A stretch of 64,000 nucleotides of DNA from Schistosoma haematobium (taxonomy: Eukaryota; Platyhelminthes; Trematoda; Strigeidida; Schistosomatidae). The notes under the pieces were generated by a model that saw only the letters and a program-made list of their open reading frames with translations, ran no database searches and was not told where the DNA came from. Positions 31,733 through 41,978 of the stretch are shown one piece after another. A program made the translations under genes and the position numbers. Numbering within the stretch: position 1 is the first letter of the stretch; each line of letters starts with the position of its first letter. The stretch is taken from the NCBI RefSeq assembly GCF_000699445.3, contig NC_067196.1:87770364-87834363 (forward strand), in the 5' to 3' direction.

Positions 31733-32508
31733 GCTTACTTTACTTACGCCTGTTACTGCCAATGGAGTATAGGCCACCGACCAGCATTCTCAAACACACT
31801 TTGTCACATTCTGCCTTCCTTTCTACTTCTATACAATTCTTGTTCATTCTTCTATTGTCTCTCTGTCTGTCTATCTCCATTTCTCGACGTAATGTGTTCT
31901 CTGGTCTTCCTCTCCTCCTCCTCCTTTGGCCTTGAGGATTACTGTGAGGGCTTGCATTGTGACGCAGTTCAGTGATCTCCTCAATGTGTGTCCTATCCAC
32001 TCCCAGTGGTTCTTCTTGCTTTCTTCCTCCGCCGGAATCTTGTTTGTTCTCCCCCACAATAGATGTTGATGATAGTGTCTAACCAACGAATCCGAAGTAT
32101 TTTGTGTAGACAAATGTTAACAAACGATTGTATCTTCCGGATTATGGTTTCCGTTGTTCTCCAAGTTTTCGCCCCATACAGTAGAACTGTGTTGACATTC
32201 GTATTGAAAATTCTGACTTTGGTGTTGTTTTACAGACAGTTGTTTTAAGTTCCAGAGGTTAATCAGTTGTAAATATGCTTTTCTTGCTTTGCCGATCCGC
32301 GCCTCCACATACACATCAGACCCACCGTGTTCATTTATAATTTAAAGGTTTTTACATCTTCCAAATCTTCCTCGTCAATTGTGATTTGATCGTTGCATGC
32401 TGTGTTGTATCAGACAATCTTGATTTTACCTATGTGTATCTTTAGACTTACTGCTGCTGAGGCTGCTGCCATACTGTCTTCTCCTGCATTTGTTGTTGCG
32501 TGTGCGTA
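31733..32508 (-). mobile_element. RTE LINE 3' fragment, second subfamily
   Basis: On the minus strand this runs from the end of the reverse transcriptase (the HTQQQMQ-like and INIHIGKIKI-like segments, near 32440-32505) to a TAAG-type tail at 31733. It is distinct from the main RTE copies and closest to those at 45.4 and 56 kb. It has an internal CCT run where others carry long CCT/GAG tracts. Frames are broken. Confidence 0.75.
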
Positions 32509-32646
32509 ATTTCGTTTCCACAGCAATAATTTTTGTTCTCGTCATCTTCCCTTCGATCTTCTTAGCCCTCTGCAATCAAGCATTTCACTTTTGATTGATG
32601 ACACATACCACTTATATCTATCGACATCAGTAGCACACACCACAGT
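32509..32646 (-). mobile_element. LTR-1 fragment
   Basis: Starts abruptly at the RTE junction and continues through GCATTTCACTTTTGATTG to the CACACACCACA end. It is half of an LTR-1 unit. Confidence 0.5.
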
Positions 32647-32711
32647 TTCTTCAAAAAATGTCAGCATTTTCTACATAAATGGTTAAAAGTTATTTTATGA
32701 TCAATCTAACG

Positions 32712-33048
32712 GCTTTTATAAGCAAAGATGGATAGTGGCTAGCAGTGGAATCCAGGACACGCGTTTCACCCCATTCGGGACTCGTCAGCTGGATATGCCT
32801 GCATCTCAGAGTTGATGTCCACTCTGGGACTCGAACTCAGTACCATTTGCTTCAAAGGCCATCGCGTTATCCACTCAGCTACCGCGTCCTGGATTCCATT
32901 GCTAGCCACTATCCATCTTTGCTTATAAAAGCTTGCGAATTGGGGCAATATCGAGGCATACGCATAGTATGCACATATTCCAATAACAGACTGATCAACT
33001 GCAGTCTTAAACCTCGATGGGAAGATATAAGCAAAACAGTACCAAGTG
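32712..33048. mobile_element. SINE-A inverted composite with intact hammerhead
   Basis: Bounded by 9 bp direct repeats AATCTAACG (32703-32711 and 33049-33057). The left part is antisense and runs from within the 3' body through the hammerhead to the very 5' end of the tRNA head. The right part is sense and runs from GCGTCCTGG, at the hammerhead cleavage site, to the SINE-A terminus ACCAAGTG. The parts overlap in GCGTCC at 32884-32889. A segment of about 47 bp occurs on both sides as a near-perfect inverted repeat. Confidence 0.85.
32750..32794 (-). ncRNA. Hammerhead ribozyme in SINE-A
   Basis: On the minus strand: helix I ATCCAG/CTGGAT (six pairs), CTGACGA, helix II GTCCC with GGGGT (two wobble pairs) and loop GAAT, GAAA, very short helix III around CGCG, cleavage after GTC. 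All core bases fit the consensus and match the ribozyme known from schistosome Sm-alpha repeats. Confidence 0.8.
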
Positions 33049-33057
33049 AATCTAACG

Positions 33058-34290
33058 ACTAGTTTTGATAGTAATTTCGACAACTAAGGAGTTTTTTAAC
33101 CTTGTGTTGATTGAACATTTTACTGAAGAATAGAAACGACTTCAAAGTGTGTACGAGCTATATTGATGATTACTCGTCAACATCCACTATTTCACTTTCT
33201 ACTCGTCATTACACGTAAACTATACGTTTTTTTGTTTGAGAACTATGATTTTCTCCCAAAAGCTTCAGTAATACCTTGAAAACGTTTTCACGAGGTGTGG
33301 AAAGATTAAAAATACTCCGTTATATCAGCGTTCAATGAGAACTCAGAGAACGCGAAACAAACAACGAGTCATGTGTTATATGCAGACTAAATAATTACAG
33401 ATTTCGCTACTAGTTTTTATCATGTTTTCAGATGCCTCTAGAATACCAAGGCAACATGCTTATCTGTAAATGTTTTTATTTAATGTGCCTAAACTAACTC
33501 TGGAAGTAAAACTCCTCTCATACATTCCTTCCTTTTGTTTACCGTTTAGCGTTTGACCGTAAGAGGTTTCTCATGGACTAGTAAGCCGTTAGAAAATCCA
33601 TTTCAAACACTCAACTACCAAACATAACAACTTTCAACTGATTTATTAGCTCAATGACAAAAAAACTCTCAACTACAGTTTCACCAGAACTAGTCCACTA
33701 TCCCTAAAACTAGAATCTGAAAGATTGATTATGATGATTTAAAACAAACAAACAAAAATTTAGAAAAACTTCTACAGTCAATAGATTATGTAAAAAAAAA
33801 ACATTGTTCACCTCCAAAAGATTGGGTAACTCCTACCAACAGATCATTCAATCATTCCCCATTTATATGTAGTTACATATTGTATATAATTTCCCCAAGG
33901 CAATTGACTGATTATGAGTAAATTATTTTTGTGGAAGTTTTATTACAGTATGTGTTGGTTGAAAACTATGGTTAAGAATACATACAAACTACCTATCTCT
34001 GTCTGTTATTTCACCCGTATATGACTCATGATTCAATAATAGGTATTCTTATTCTCCAAAATCTAATTACATAGGATACTATTACCAATACAAGATGTCA
34101 TTCATGTGTTCCTCAATAGTAAGTATAAACTATCAAGTGTAATGAAGCATCACAATATTTACAAATGTTTTTTTTATCTGTTTTCATCGTTCTAAGTATT
34201 TATATGCTTCTCATGAAGTTTAAAGTGGTCATTTGCTGCATTATATCTATTTACAGTCAGTCATAATTGTCGTCAATCTTCTTCCTTAAC
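33058..34290. other. AT-rich intergenic DNA, nothing recognised
   Basis: About 1.2 kb without a supported gene or repeat copy. Confidence 0.5.
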
Positions 34291-34302
34291 ATCATGCAAA
34301 AT

Positions 34303-34783
34303 AGCCCCCAAATTCCTTGATACGGCCGAGAATGGGGATAGTCCGCTCTCCCTCTCGAAATGCTCTCACATGGCCACGCGTATATAGCCTTTGTCAGGGA
34401 AGTCCTACTCACTGCCTTCCAGTGGCGGGGGTGTTATTTACGAAAATGGAAGGATGAAAAGCGAATGTCTGGCGCTTTAACCGGATTCCAAACCAATTGT
34501 GCACATGGGCTCCAGTATCCTGAAGGAACAAATGGCGTATGAACCGATTGTTTGTCACCGGCTACCATGGGACTGCATCTCCTTACGATGCTTCACTGCC
34601 TTGTGGGTTAGACCTTTAGGTCAAAGGCTCGGGGTGTGGCCCCCTAAGATAACCACCTGCTTCGGTTTGGGCACCCGGGCAGTATCCTATTCCTCACACA
34701 TATCAAATGAGATTTTTGTGGCGCATATGTATTTGGTGCCTCCTTGTACCAATATCTATATGTTAAAATAAATAACTAAATAA
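34303..34783 (+). mobile_element. R500 retroposon, most complete copy
   Basis: 481 bp bounded by 12 bp near-identical direct repeats ATCATGCAAAAT (34291-34302) and ATCACGCAAAAT (34784-34795), as expected of a target-site duplication. It begins AGCCCCCAAATTCC and ends with an A-rich (AAATA)n tail. No conserved ORF, and no clear A/B box promoter was found, so it is called a nonautonomous retroposon of unknown class. Confidence 0.75.
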
Positions 34784-34795
34784 ATCACGCAAAAT

Positions 34796-35502
34796 GTACA
34801 CGATCCCTCAGAATGACCACAGTATTCACACCTTGTAATACTACCCTCTAATCCTCTCCATCTTAGATCACAAAATCTGATATTTGTCTATCAGTCGATG
34901 CTTCACTACCATATCATCCACTAAGCTTTTCGATAATCACCTATCACTCTTTTAAAAACCTAACCATTAAAAAAGACATATCCAAAAGGTAGGTAACACA
35001 GTCTTTGTGTGTATGCAAATGTCTAGAGTTAGTTAAATTATTCAATGTATCCTCACCTTGCTTAGATGTTTAACTAAAAGCCTTTAGTAATATTCCATAG
35101 TGTAATTTCAAAAGATAATGACAGAATATACTGAGTAAACCGATAGTCGCAGTGTATGTTAATCCTATTCAAAGTAATCATCTGTTGTACGACTGTATTT
35201 TGTTACTATTAGAGCAATAGTGAGAGTTATCGCTTGACAATATGTCGTACATGTGTCTATAGTACAACACGAACCAATCTAGTGGATTCATAAAGGTAAT
35301 CAGTAATTTGTATTACAGATATTTTTTTACAAAAAAAAATGAAATGAATAGAGGGTTAAATTTCTGTTTTATCGATTCTAAGCATATGAACAATTATGTC
35401 AATCATAATTAATTTAATAGTTTAAACTTGTTAAGCATAAAAAATTAAGTTGACCTAAGATTTTGTATTCTAGTCAGTTTAAATAAGCAAATATTAGTAC
35501 TA
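34796..35502. other. AT-rich DNA, nothing recognised
   Basis: No supported gene or repeat copy. Confidence 0.45.
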
Positions 35503-36003
35503 GTTTACTGTATGGTTCTCAGAACTTACTAAGATGTTCTGTAATTTTGTATTCAAATACATTCGATTGTTCCCACTTGCTTTCTTGTTCACTACACTTG
35601 GTGTCGATGCCAACCAAGAGTGTGGAAAGGTGCTGTTCTGCGAACGCCAGTGCAGACCTAGAGCTGAAGTACAAGTTGGGACGGTTTGGTGAGAAGAGGT
35701 GACGTCTAGTAGAATGTTCTGGTAATGAGGCGTTGGCTGTGGCAGGTGCCATCGACGGAGAGGAGAGGTGAGACGTGCAGCTACTGGGCGGATATCGAAT
35801 GTAGGTGGCTCAGCAGGTCTACGGATCTATGAAGGTCAGCGCCATGACAGACTCGACATTTTGGCCAAGAGCGTGGTAGAGACCGCAGAGAAGAAGAAAG
35901 TGTCACGCTGAGCGGAACCACCGGAAGAACGACTGCTTTAAAGAAGGAACGAGTGTGGTGTGTGCTACTGATGTCGACAGATATAAGTAGTATGTATCAC
36001 TGT
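35503..36003 (+). mobile_element. LTR-1 retrotransposon deletion derivative
   Basis: The 3' part of a 5' LTR (to CACTACA at 35596) is followed two bases later by TGGTGTCGATGCCAA, a primer-binding-site-like sequence beginning TGG. Then comes a GC-richer 340 bp internal remnant, a purine tract TAAAGAAGGAACGAG (35939-35953), and the start of the 3' LTR TGTGGTGTGTGCTAC at 35954, which is cut off near 36003. This order supports LTR-1 as a true LTR family. No gag or pol coding sequence remains. Confidence 0.55.
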
Positions 36004-36380
36004 TAGAACTTGTGAATTGAATGCTGATTGTCTTGGCTCTTTTAATGCTGCTTTTTATATCTGGTCATCGCTGATTGTTGTGTCGGAAACTCTTATTACT
36101 TATACTCGGAACGAGGGACCTCTGCGACTCCCACGACGTGAAAGTAAGAACACAAAGACTGGTATAAGTAAAGATTTATTAACCCCAAAACACGACGACG
36201 ACTTTGTTGAAAAACACACTCATTTATATTGATCGTACACCTATTTTGATTAATAATTAGGATGAAATCACCTATATGAAAAATACTTAGGGTTATAACA
36301 AATCACATACTGAACATAGTTCATGTCAATTGAATACAAGAATATCGTACATTATACAGAACAAAATGTCATACGAGAAA
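36004..36380. other. Unclassified DNA between LTR-1 remnant and RTE
   Basis: Slightly GC-richer than the background to about 36200, then AT-rich. No copy elsewhere in the window and no recognisable coding sequence. Confidence 0.4.
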
Positions 36381-36611
36381 ACTCCGCCTGCAGCTCTTCT
36401 AGAGTTACTGCCGGTCCCAAGCCCGGGTAAAGGGGTGGGGTGGGCATGGAGTTAGCGACCCCATCCCGCAGAAAACTAACTCTTTAAGAAAACGCCAACT
36501 AGAAAAAGTAATTCAAACCATTTAAACTCCGCCCTGGGAGTTAGGTCTTCGTTTAGAAGAACTATGACGCCTCATGGTGAAAGCTGAGTTCCTTCGGAAG
36601 TCACTAGGCCG

Positions 36612-37292
36612 ATGCCCTTTCTAACAACCAGAGCAACAATTTTTATTGGTACTTGGAATGTCCGGACAAAATGGGAGACCGGGAAGCCCAGTACAAAAGC
36701 AACAGAAATGAGGAGATACTACTTGGCAGTACTGAGAATCAGCGAAACCCATTGGACCCAAGCTAGACATAAAAGGCTAGGTACGGGAGAGAGGCTGATG
36801 TATTCCGGTCACGAAGAGGAAAATGCTCCACACACTCAGGGAGTCGCTCTAATGCTGTCCAAAGTAGCACGAAATACACTTGTAGGATGGGAATCTCACG
36901 GATCCAGAATCATCAAAGCATCATTCAAAACAAAGAAGGAGGGGACCTTAATGAATATTATCCAATGTTATGCACCCACCAATGATAGCAACGACGACAT
37001 TAAGGAACAACTCTACGAGCGCATGCAGTCAATCATAGAGAAGTGCCCAAGAGACGACCTCACCATTATGATGCGAGATCTAAGCGCCAAAGTCGGAATA
37101 GACAACACCGGATATGAAGATATCATGGGACGACATGGACTGACTGGGAGAGAGAAACGAAAATGGAGAGAGATTTGCAAATCTATGTGCAATCAACGAA
37201 TCAGTCATAGGGAGCACAATATTTTCACACAAACGTATACACAAAGCTACATGGATCTCACCGGACCACACTACAGAGAACCAGATCGATGA
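36612..37292 (+). pseudogene. RTE apurinic-like endonuclease, frameshifted
   Basis: The endonuclease nicks target DNA to prime reverse transcription. Visible motifs: FIGTWNVRTKWETGK at the N-terminus (the conserved N), LRISETHW (catalytic E), MNIIQCYAPTNDSND, and RDDLTIMMRDLSAKVG, where the usual GDxNA reads RDLSA, a lost catalytic residue. The expected final motif SDHHLV lies in another frame (SNHHLVV near 37350). The frame change sits near 37138-37142, where a GACTGACTGGG run suggests a 4 bp duplication. The copy at 59.06 kb shares this run. Start ATG at 36612 follows the 5' UTR. Confidence 0.75.
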
Positions 37293-37323
37293 TATCTGTA
37301 TCACTAAAAATTTCAGGAGGTCA

Positions 37324-39204
37324 ATGGAAGATGTGAGAACAGACATAGCTTCAAATCACCACCTGGTGGTTACCAAAATGGAACTGAAACTAAAGAAGCA
37401 TTGGACAACTAGACGAACAGCATTACAAAGGTTCAATACAGCCTTCCTTCGAGATACTGACAAACTCAACGAATTCCAGAAAACTCTCAACAACAGTTTC
37501 CAAGACTTTCAGGATCTAGTGAAAGAAGAAAAAAACTACTATGAAGGAAAATTGAGAGGGATCAATGAAGTGCTAACTTCAACGTGTCAGTGGGATCTGG
37601 GCTGCAACAAGAATCATCATAAGGAATGGATCTCTACCAAAAATCTGCAAAAAAATCGAGAAAGGAAGAACAAGAAGACAGAAATCAACAACAGCCGAAC
37701 AAGAACAGAGAAAGTCAAGGCACAAGCTGAGTATATAGCAGTAAACAAGCAAGTGAAGGAGAGCATAAGAGCCGACAAGCAGAACTACGTGGAAGAGCTA
37801 GTAACGACAGCAGAGAAAGCTGAAAGAGAAGGAAATGTCGAAAAATTATGTGACACAACGAAGAAACTAGCAGGGAAATATAGTAAACCAGAGAGACCGG
37901 TCAAGGACAAAGAAGGCAGGCCAATCACTGAAATTCAACAACAGAGGAAAAGACGAGTGGAGTACATCCAGGAGCTCCTGAATAGACCCGCTCCAATGAA
38001 TCCACCGTAAATCGAAGCAGCACACGCAGATCTTCTTATATATGTCAATCCACCAACGACGGAAGAAATCAGAATGACCATCAGACAAATCGAGAGCGGG
38101 AAGGCAGCAGGACCCGACAACATACCAGGTGAAGCACTGAAGTCAGACATCGAACTAACTACAAACATGCTTCACCTTCTATTCAGAAAGATTTGGGGGG
38201 AGGAACAAGTGCCGATGGACTGGAAAGAAGGACACCTCGTCAAGATTCCAAAGAAAGGAGATCTGAGCAAATGTGAAAACTACAGAGGCATTACACTACT
38301 GTCAATACCAGGGAAAGTCTTCAACAGAGTGTTGCTGAACCGGATGAAAGATGCAGTAGACGCCCAACTTCGAGATCAACAAGCTGGATTCCGTAAGGAT
38401 CGGTCGTGCACAGACCGAATTGCGACAATACGGATCATCGTCGAACAATCAATTGAGTGGAACTCATCACTATACATCAACTTCATTGATTATGAAAAGG
38501 CATTCGACAGTGTAGATAGGAGGAGATTATGGAAACTTGTTCGACACTACGGAGTTCCTGAGAAGATTGTCAATATTATCCGGAACTCATACGACGGACT
38601 ACAGTGCAAAGTAGTGCATGGAGGACAGCTGACAGATGCATTCCAAGTAAGGACCGGAGTCAGACAACACTGTCCACTCTCTCCTTTCCTCTTTCTTCTG
38701 GTGATCAACTGGATTATGAAGACCTCGACATCTGAAGGAAAACACGGAATACAATGGACAGCTCAGAATCAATTAGACGATTTGGACTTCGCAGATGACC
38801 TAGCCCTCCTATCGCATACACATGAACAAATGCAGATAAAGACAGCCAGTGTAGCAGCAATCTCTGCATCAGTAGGCCTCAGCATACACAAGTGGAAAAC
38901 CAAGGTCCTCAAATTCAAAACAGAGAACAGCAATCCAATCACTCTTGATGGCGAAACTCTGGAAGATGTAGAATCCTTCACATACCTGGGAAGCATCATC
39001 GATGAACAAGGAGGTTCAGATGCAGACTTAAAGGCAAGGATTGGCAAACCAAGGGCCGCATTTTTACGGTTGAACAACATATGGAAATTAAAACAACTTT
39101 CAACCAATATCAACCAATCTTCAATACAAACGTCAAGGCAGTTCTACTGTATGGAGATGAAACTTCCAGAACTACTACAACCATCATCAAAACGGTACAA
39201 GTAA
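37324..39204 (+). pseudogene. RTE linker and reverse transcriptase, one nonsense codon
   Basis: One frame is shared by 37324-38010 and 38074-39204, separated only by a TAA at 38008-38010. The first part ends the endonuclease (HHLVVTKMELK) and gives a Lys/Glu-rich linker. The second part is the polymerase: SGKAAGPDNIPGEALK, PKKGDLSKCENYRGITLLS, DQQAGFRKDRSCTDRIAT, the motif A region INFIDYEKAFDSVDRRRLW, and the catalytic FADD at 38788-38799. VRQHCPLSPFLF has H where most families have G. Near 39110 a one-base loss (ATATCAACC) shifts the frame before the C-terminal zone. The enzyme copies element RNA at the nick; this copy cannot be functional without suppression. Confidence 0.8.
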
Positions 39205-39582
39205 TTATAAAGAGTTGTCTACACAAGATACTCAACACCCATTGACCGGATACCACCAGTAATAGCCTTCTGTGAGAGAGAACAAACCAACTTCCACCTG
39301 AAGAGGAAATTAGGAAAAGACAATGAAGTTGGTGGATAGGACATACATTATGCAAATCATCAAACTACATCATGAAGCAAGTCCCAACTTGGAATTGTGA
39401 AGGGAAGTGGAAAGGAGGAATGCCCACTAGCACATTACGTTGGAGTATAGAATCAGATATGAAATGGATGAATAACAAGTGGAATGAGCTGTAAAGAATT
39501 GCTTTTGACAGGGTTGGATGTAGAATGTTGGTGAGTGGCCTATGCTCCTTCACGATTAGTAACAGGCGTAAGTAAGTAAGTA

Positions 39583-39708
39583 ACGAGAAAACAAAACCAA
39601 TTACTACACTGAATGATCATCACATTGAATCAAAACGGAAATAATGTTGAACAAAACTCATAATTAGTAAATCAATCGAATTTTGACTTTTCTTCTCATC
39701 ATCTCAAT
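39583..39708. other. Short AT-rich spacer
   Basis: Nothing recognised between the RTE tail and the LTR-1 fragment. Confidence 0.4.
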
Positions 39709-39946
39709 CATCAATCGAAAATGAAATACTTGGAGAAAGAAGGTTAAGAAGATCAAAGAAAAGAGAACGAAGCAAAGAATCATTGGCGTGAAAACGAAAG
39801 AACAATGAAGTCTGAAATGATTGATTGACGTTTTGCAAACAAACTGTTTACTGTATGATTCTTAGATTTTACTAAGAGAGTTTTTGTACTTTTGTTTTGA
39901 AGTACGTTCGATTATCGCCACTTGCATTCCCGTTCACTACACAAGT
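39709..39946 (+). mobile_element. LTR-1 copy, plus orientation, 5' truncated
   Basis: It begins ATCATCAATCGAAAATG and ends GTTCACTACA, the family's 3' terminus. The first 45 bp or so of the LTR, with the TATA-like element, are missing. Confidence 0.5.
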
Positions 39947-40078
39947 AATGTTCTTTTGTTAAAGAAAGAGTAGATTGCATTAAAATATAAATCAGAATCA
40001 ATCCAATTAATTTCTAGTTTTCATTGTGACGATTGGATAATTTCAATTTTGTGAGTTTTTTTTTAAAACATGATTTAA

Positions 40079-40140
40079 ACTGATCGAATAGTTTCACAGT
40101 ATTTGGGCACCAAGTTAATGTGAGACATTAAAGAGGAACA
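40079..40140. repeat. Repeat G fragment
   Basis: It resembles the sequences at 45885-45990 (inverted) and 55919-56028: CGAATAGTTTCACAGTA followed by a diverged form of the palindrome ACTTGGTGACCAAGT. Its class is unknown. Confidence 0.5.
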
Positions 40141-40283
40141 GTGTATTTTCCTTCAAAACGCTTGGACCAAATTGTCAGGAGAAACGTTGGATTTACTTTG
40201 AATTCTTTCACTGAGATTTTAAAAAATACATTTTTCCTCTTTAAGATTTAACTGATTACTATATTTTTTAAGAAAATCAGAAT

Positions 40284-40848
40284 GGGTTTTGTGGAGAGTT
40301 TTAGAAATTATCACAGGTTGAAATCATGAGTCAGTTGAAGCTAGACCACCATTGAAAACCTGGAAGCACTGGACGACCGTTTCGTCCTGGTATGGGACCC
40401 TCAGCAGTGCGCATCCACGATCCCGCACCACGCGGGGCTCGAACCCAGGACCTACTGGCTCCGCGCGCGAGCACTTAACCACTAGACCACTGAGCCGGTC
40501 GGCATCCGGTGGTGTTAATGTCTAACTTCAACCAGTCCACGAAGTTGCGCCACCGTACACCAATGTCTTCAGTAAGTTGTTATCTCACAACAGACCTGGT
40601 TGAACTCCACTGGTAACGGCTTCTCACTAGAAGTTAGACATTAACACCGTCGGATGCCGACCGGCTCAGTGGTCTGGTGGTTAAGTGCTCGCGCGCGAAG
40701 CCAGTAGGTCCTGGATTCGAGCCCCGCGTGGTGCGGGATCGTGGATGCGCACTGCTGAGGAGTCCCATACCAGGACGAAACGGTCGTCCAGTGCTTCCAG
40801 GTTTTCAATGGTGGTCTAGCTTCAATGGACTCATGATTTCAACCTGTG
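40284..40848. mobile_element. SINE-B inverted composite with 11 bp target-site duplication
   Basis: Bounded by exact AAAATCAGAAT repeats (40273-40283 and 40849-40859). The antisense unit 40284-40635 is complete to the TTCTCACTAG region. The sense part (40636-40848) starts at GTTAGACATTAACACC and includes the whole tRNA-like head, hammerhead and tail. The antisense hammerhead has lost one core A (CTGAGG then GTCC). The sense one is intact. Confidence 0.85.
40749..40794 (+). ncRNA. Hammerhead ribozyme in SINE-B, fully intact core
   Basis: GCACTG (40749-40754) pairs with CAGTGC (40789-40794). Core CTGAGGA 40755-40761, helix II GTCC/GGAC with loop CATACCA, GAAA 40777-40780, helix III ACG/CGT with loop GT, predicted cleavage after 40788. 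It lies downstream of a tRNA-like head with A box TGGTCTGGTGG and B box GGATTCGAGCC about 50 bp earlier, so an RNA polymerase III transcript would include the ribozyme. Confidence 0.85.
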
Positions 40849-40989
40849 AAAATCAGAATAATTCATTTAAAGTTTTCTATAAGGGTAGCTATGTCTTTTA
40901 CATTCTTCTGAAAATGCTTGACTTAATTTCGACTTTTAATTCTCTTGTGAGTGTTGTGTTGAGTCTTCTCTTTGTTGATCCTAAGAACT

Positions 40990-41275
40990 GGGACTGATCA
41001 GTATATTTTGGCATGTCTCGATAATGCCATTGAGTCACAAGCATTTTAGGCAGATTTGGCTATTGGCTGTCCACACATGAATTCTTACAAATAAATTATA
41101 ATTCATGCTACGTAAACTCAGTAGCTAGGTAGATGACCCGTTGAACGTTTGAAGAAGGAGAGTCCCGTTGTGAACATAAGCACGGATGCAACTGCATTGG
41201 TTGATGAAAGCCAGGTAATATGGAATATGCGCGATGGATTCAACTACCAGCCACTATCTAACTCTATTTATTTCG
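40990..41275. mobile_element. SINE-A decayed inverted composite
   Basis: The antisense 3' body (GGGACTGATCAGTAT to GTCACAAGC, 40990-41072) is followed after a short gap by a sense head and body (AACTCAGTAGCTAGGTAG to CAGCCACTATC, 41113-41275). The hammerhead is unrecognisable. It looks like an old version of the 32.7 kb arrangement. Confidence 0.55.
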
Positions 41276-41844
41276 CTTCTTGAGTGCTGTAAAGAGGGTG
41301 AATATTATTAAGTTTGCTGTTAGTATTAACCGAAGAGTAATAAGGTGTGCAAAGTTTCATGAACGTTGATTCGTTTTGTCAATAAACTCTTAGAACTATT
41401 GCATGTTTAATATGTTGAGTGTGAGTATTCCCAACAGTTCTCACCGATAACTTCAAGCAGAAGTGAATTCAAAACCTTATGGTTTTTCAGTGAGCATCGA
41501 AACGACGTCCTCTAAGTAAATCCAAAAGTTGTTGTAGAACAGATCTTCTTTGCTATATAAAGCCTCTTCTGAAATTAAACATCGCTAGAAATCATCCGAG
41601 TTTGGAGGTAAAATCAAATACAGGGTAGTTTATGAAATTTTTGATCTTGGTTATCAATAGCTCAAAATTATGTATGTTAATACGGAGCTCTAAAAATTCC
41701 ATATTGATCATTTCATCAGATGTTTAACAAACTGAAAAATTAAATAATCTAAATGGTCAACATGTTGTTTTATGGATGAAATGAATAAAACAGGTGTACA
41801 GAACAAGCTGTGAAACGCATATGGAGGAATTCGAACATTTCACT
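41276..41844. other. AT-rich DNA, nothing recognised
   Basis: No supported gene or repeat copy. Confidence 0.45.
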
Positions 41845-41978
41845 TCTATCTGAAGTTTGTACTGATGATGTCGTTCAGAAGAACAATGAAAGCTCCACGA
41901 CCAAACCATCCAGCTCAGAGAACAAAACTCCATCAAAATCATCCACCTGAGCTACAAATCTTCACCATCATCTCAAAA
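41845..41978 (+). mobile_element. Family D copy, not folded back
   Basis: The longest single-orientation D copy: CACTTCTATCTGAAG, CTGATGA, hairpin TCGTTC/GAACAA, GAAA, CCAAACCATCCAGCTC, and the end CTACAAATCTTCACC and CATCATCTC. It is useful as the reference monomer for the inverted composites. Confidence 0.65.

Larger units (their letters stand above)
36381..39582 (+). mobile_element. RTE-clade LINE, near full length
   Basis: About 3.2 kb. A 5' UTR (36381-36611) is shared with fragments at 58.56 and 60.55 kb. It is followed by an apurinic endonuclease region, a linker rich in charged helices, a reverse transcriptase, a C-terminal zone and a tail of AACAGGCG plus (TAAG)n. The organisation, short tail and EN-RT order match the RTE clade, to which schistosome SR2 belongs. 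At least two frameshifts and one nonsense codon make it inactive in cis. Such elements are the likely source of machinery for the SINEs here; that link is inference. Confidence 0.85.

Noticed and set aside
36612..39204. Host gene of craniofacial development protein type
   Set aside because: Similar RTE endonuclease proteins are often mislabelled this way. The reverse transcriptase, the (TAAG)n tail and many copies show that it is a LINE.
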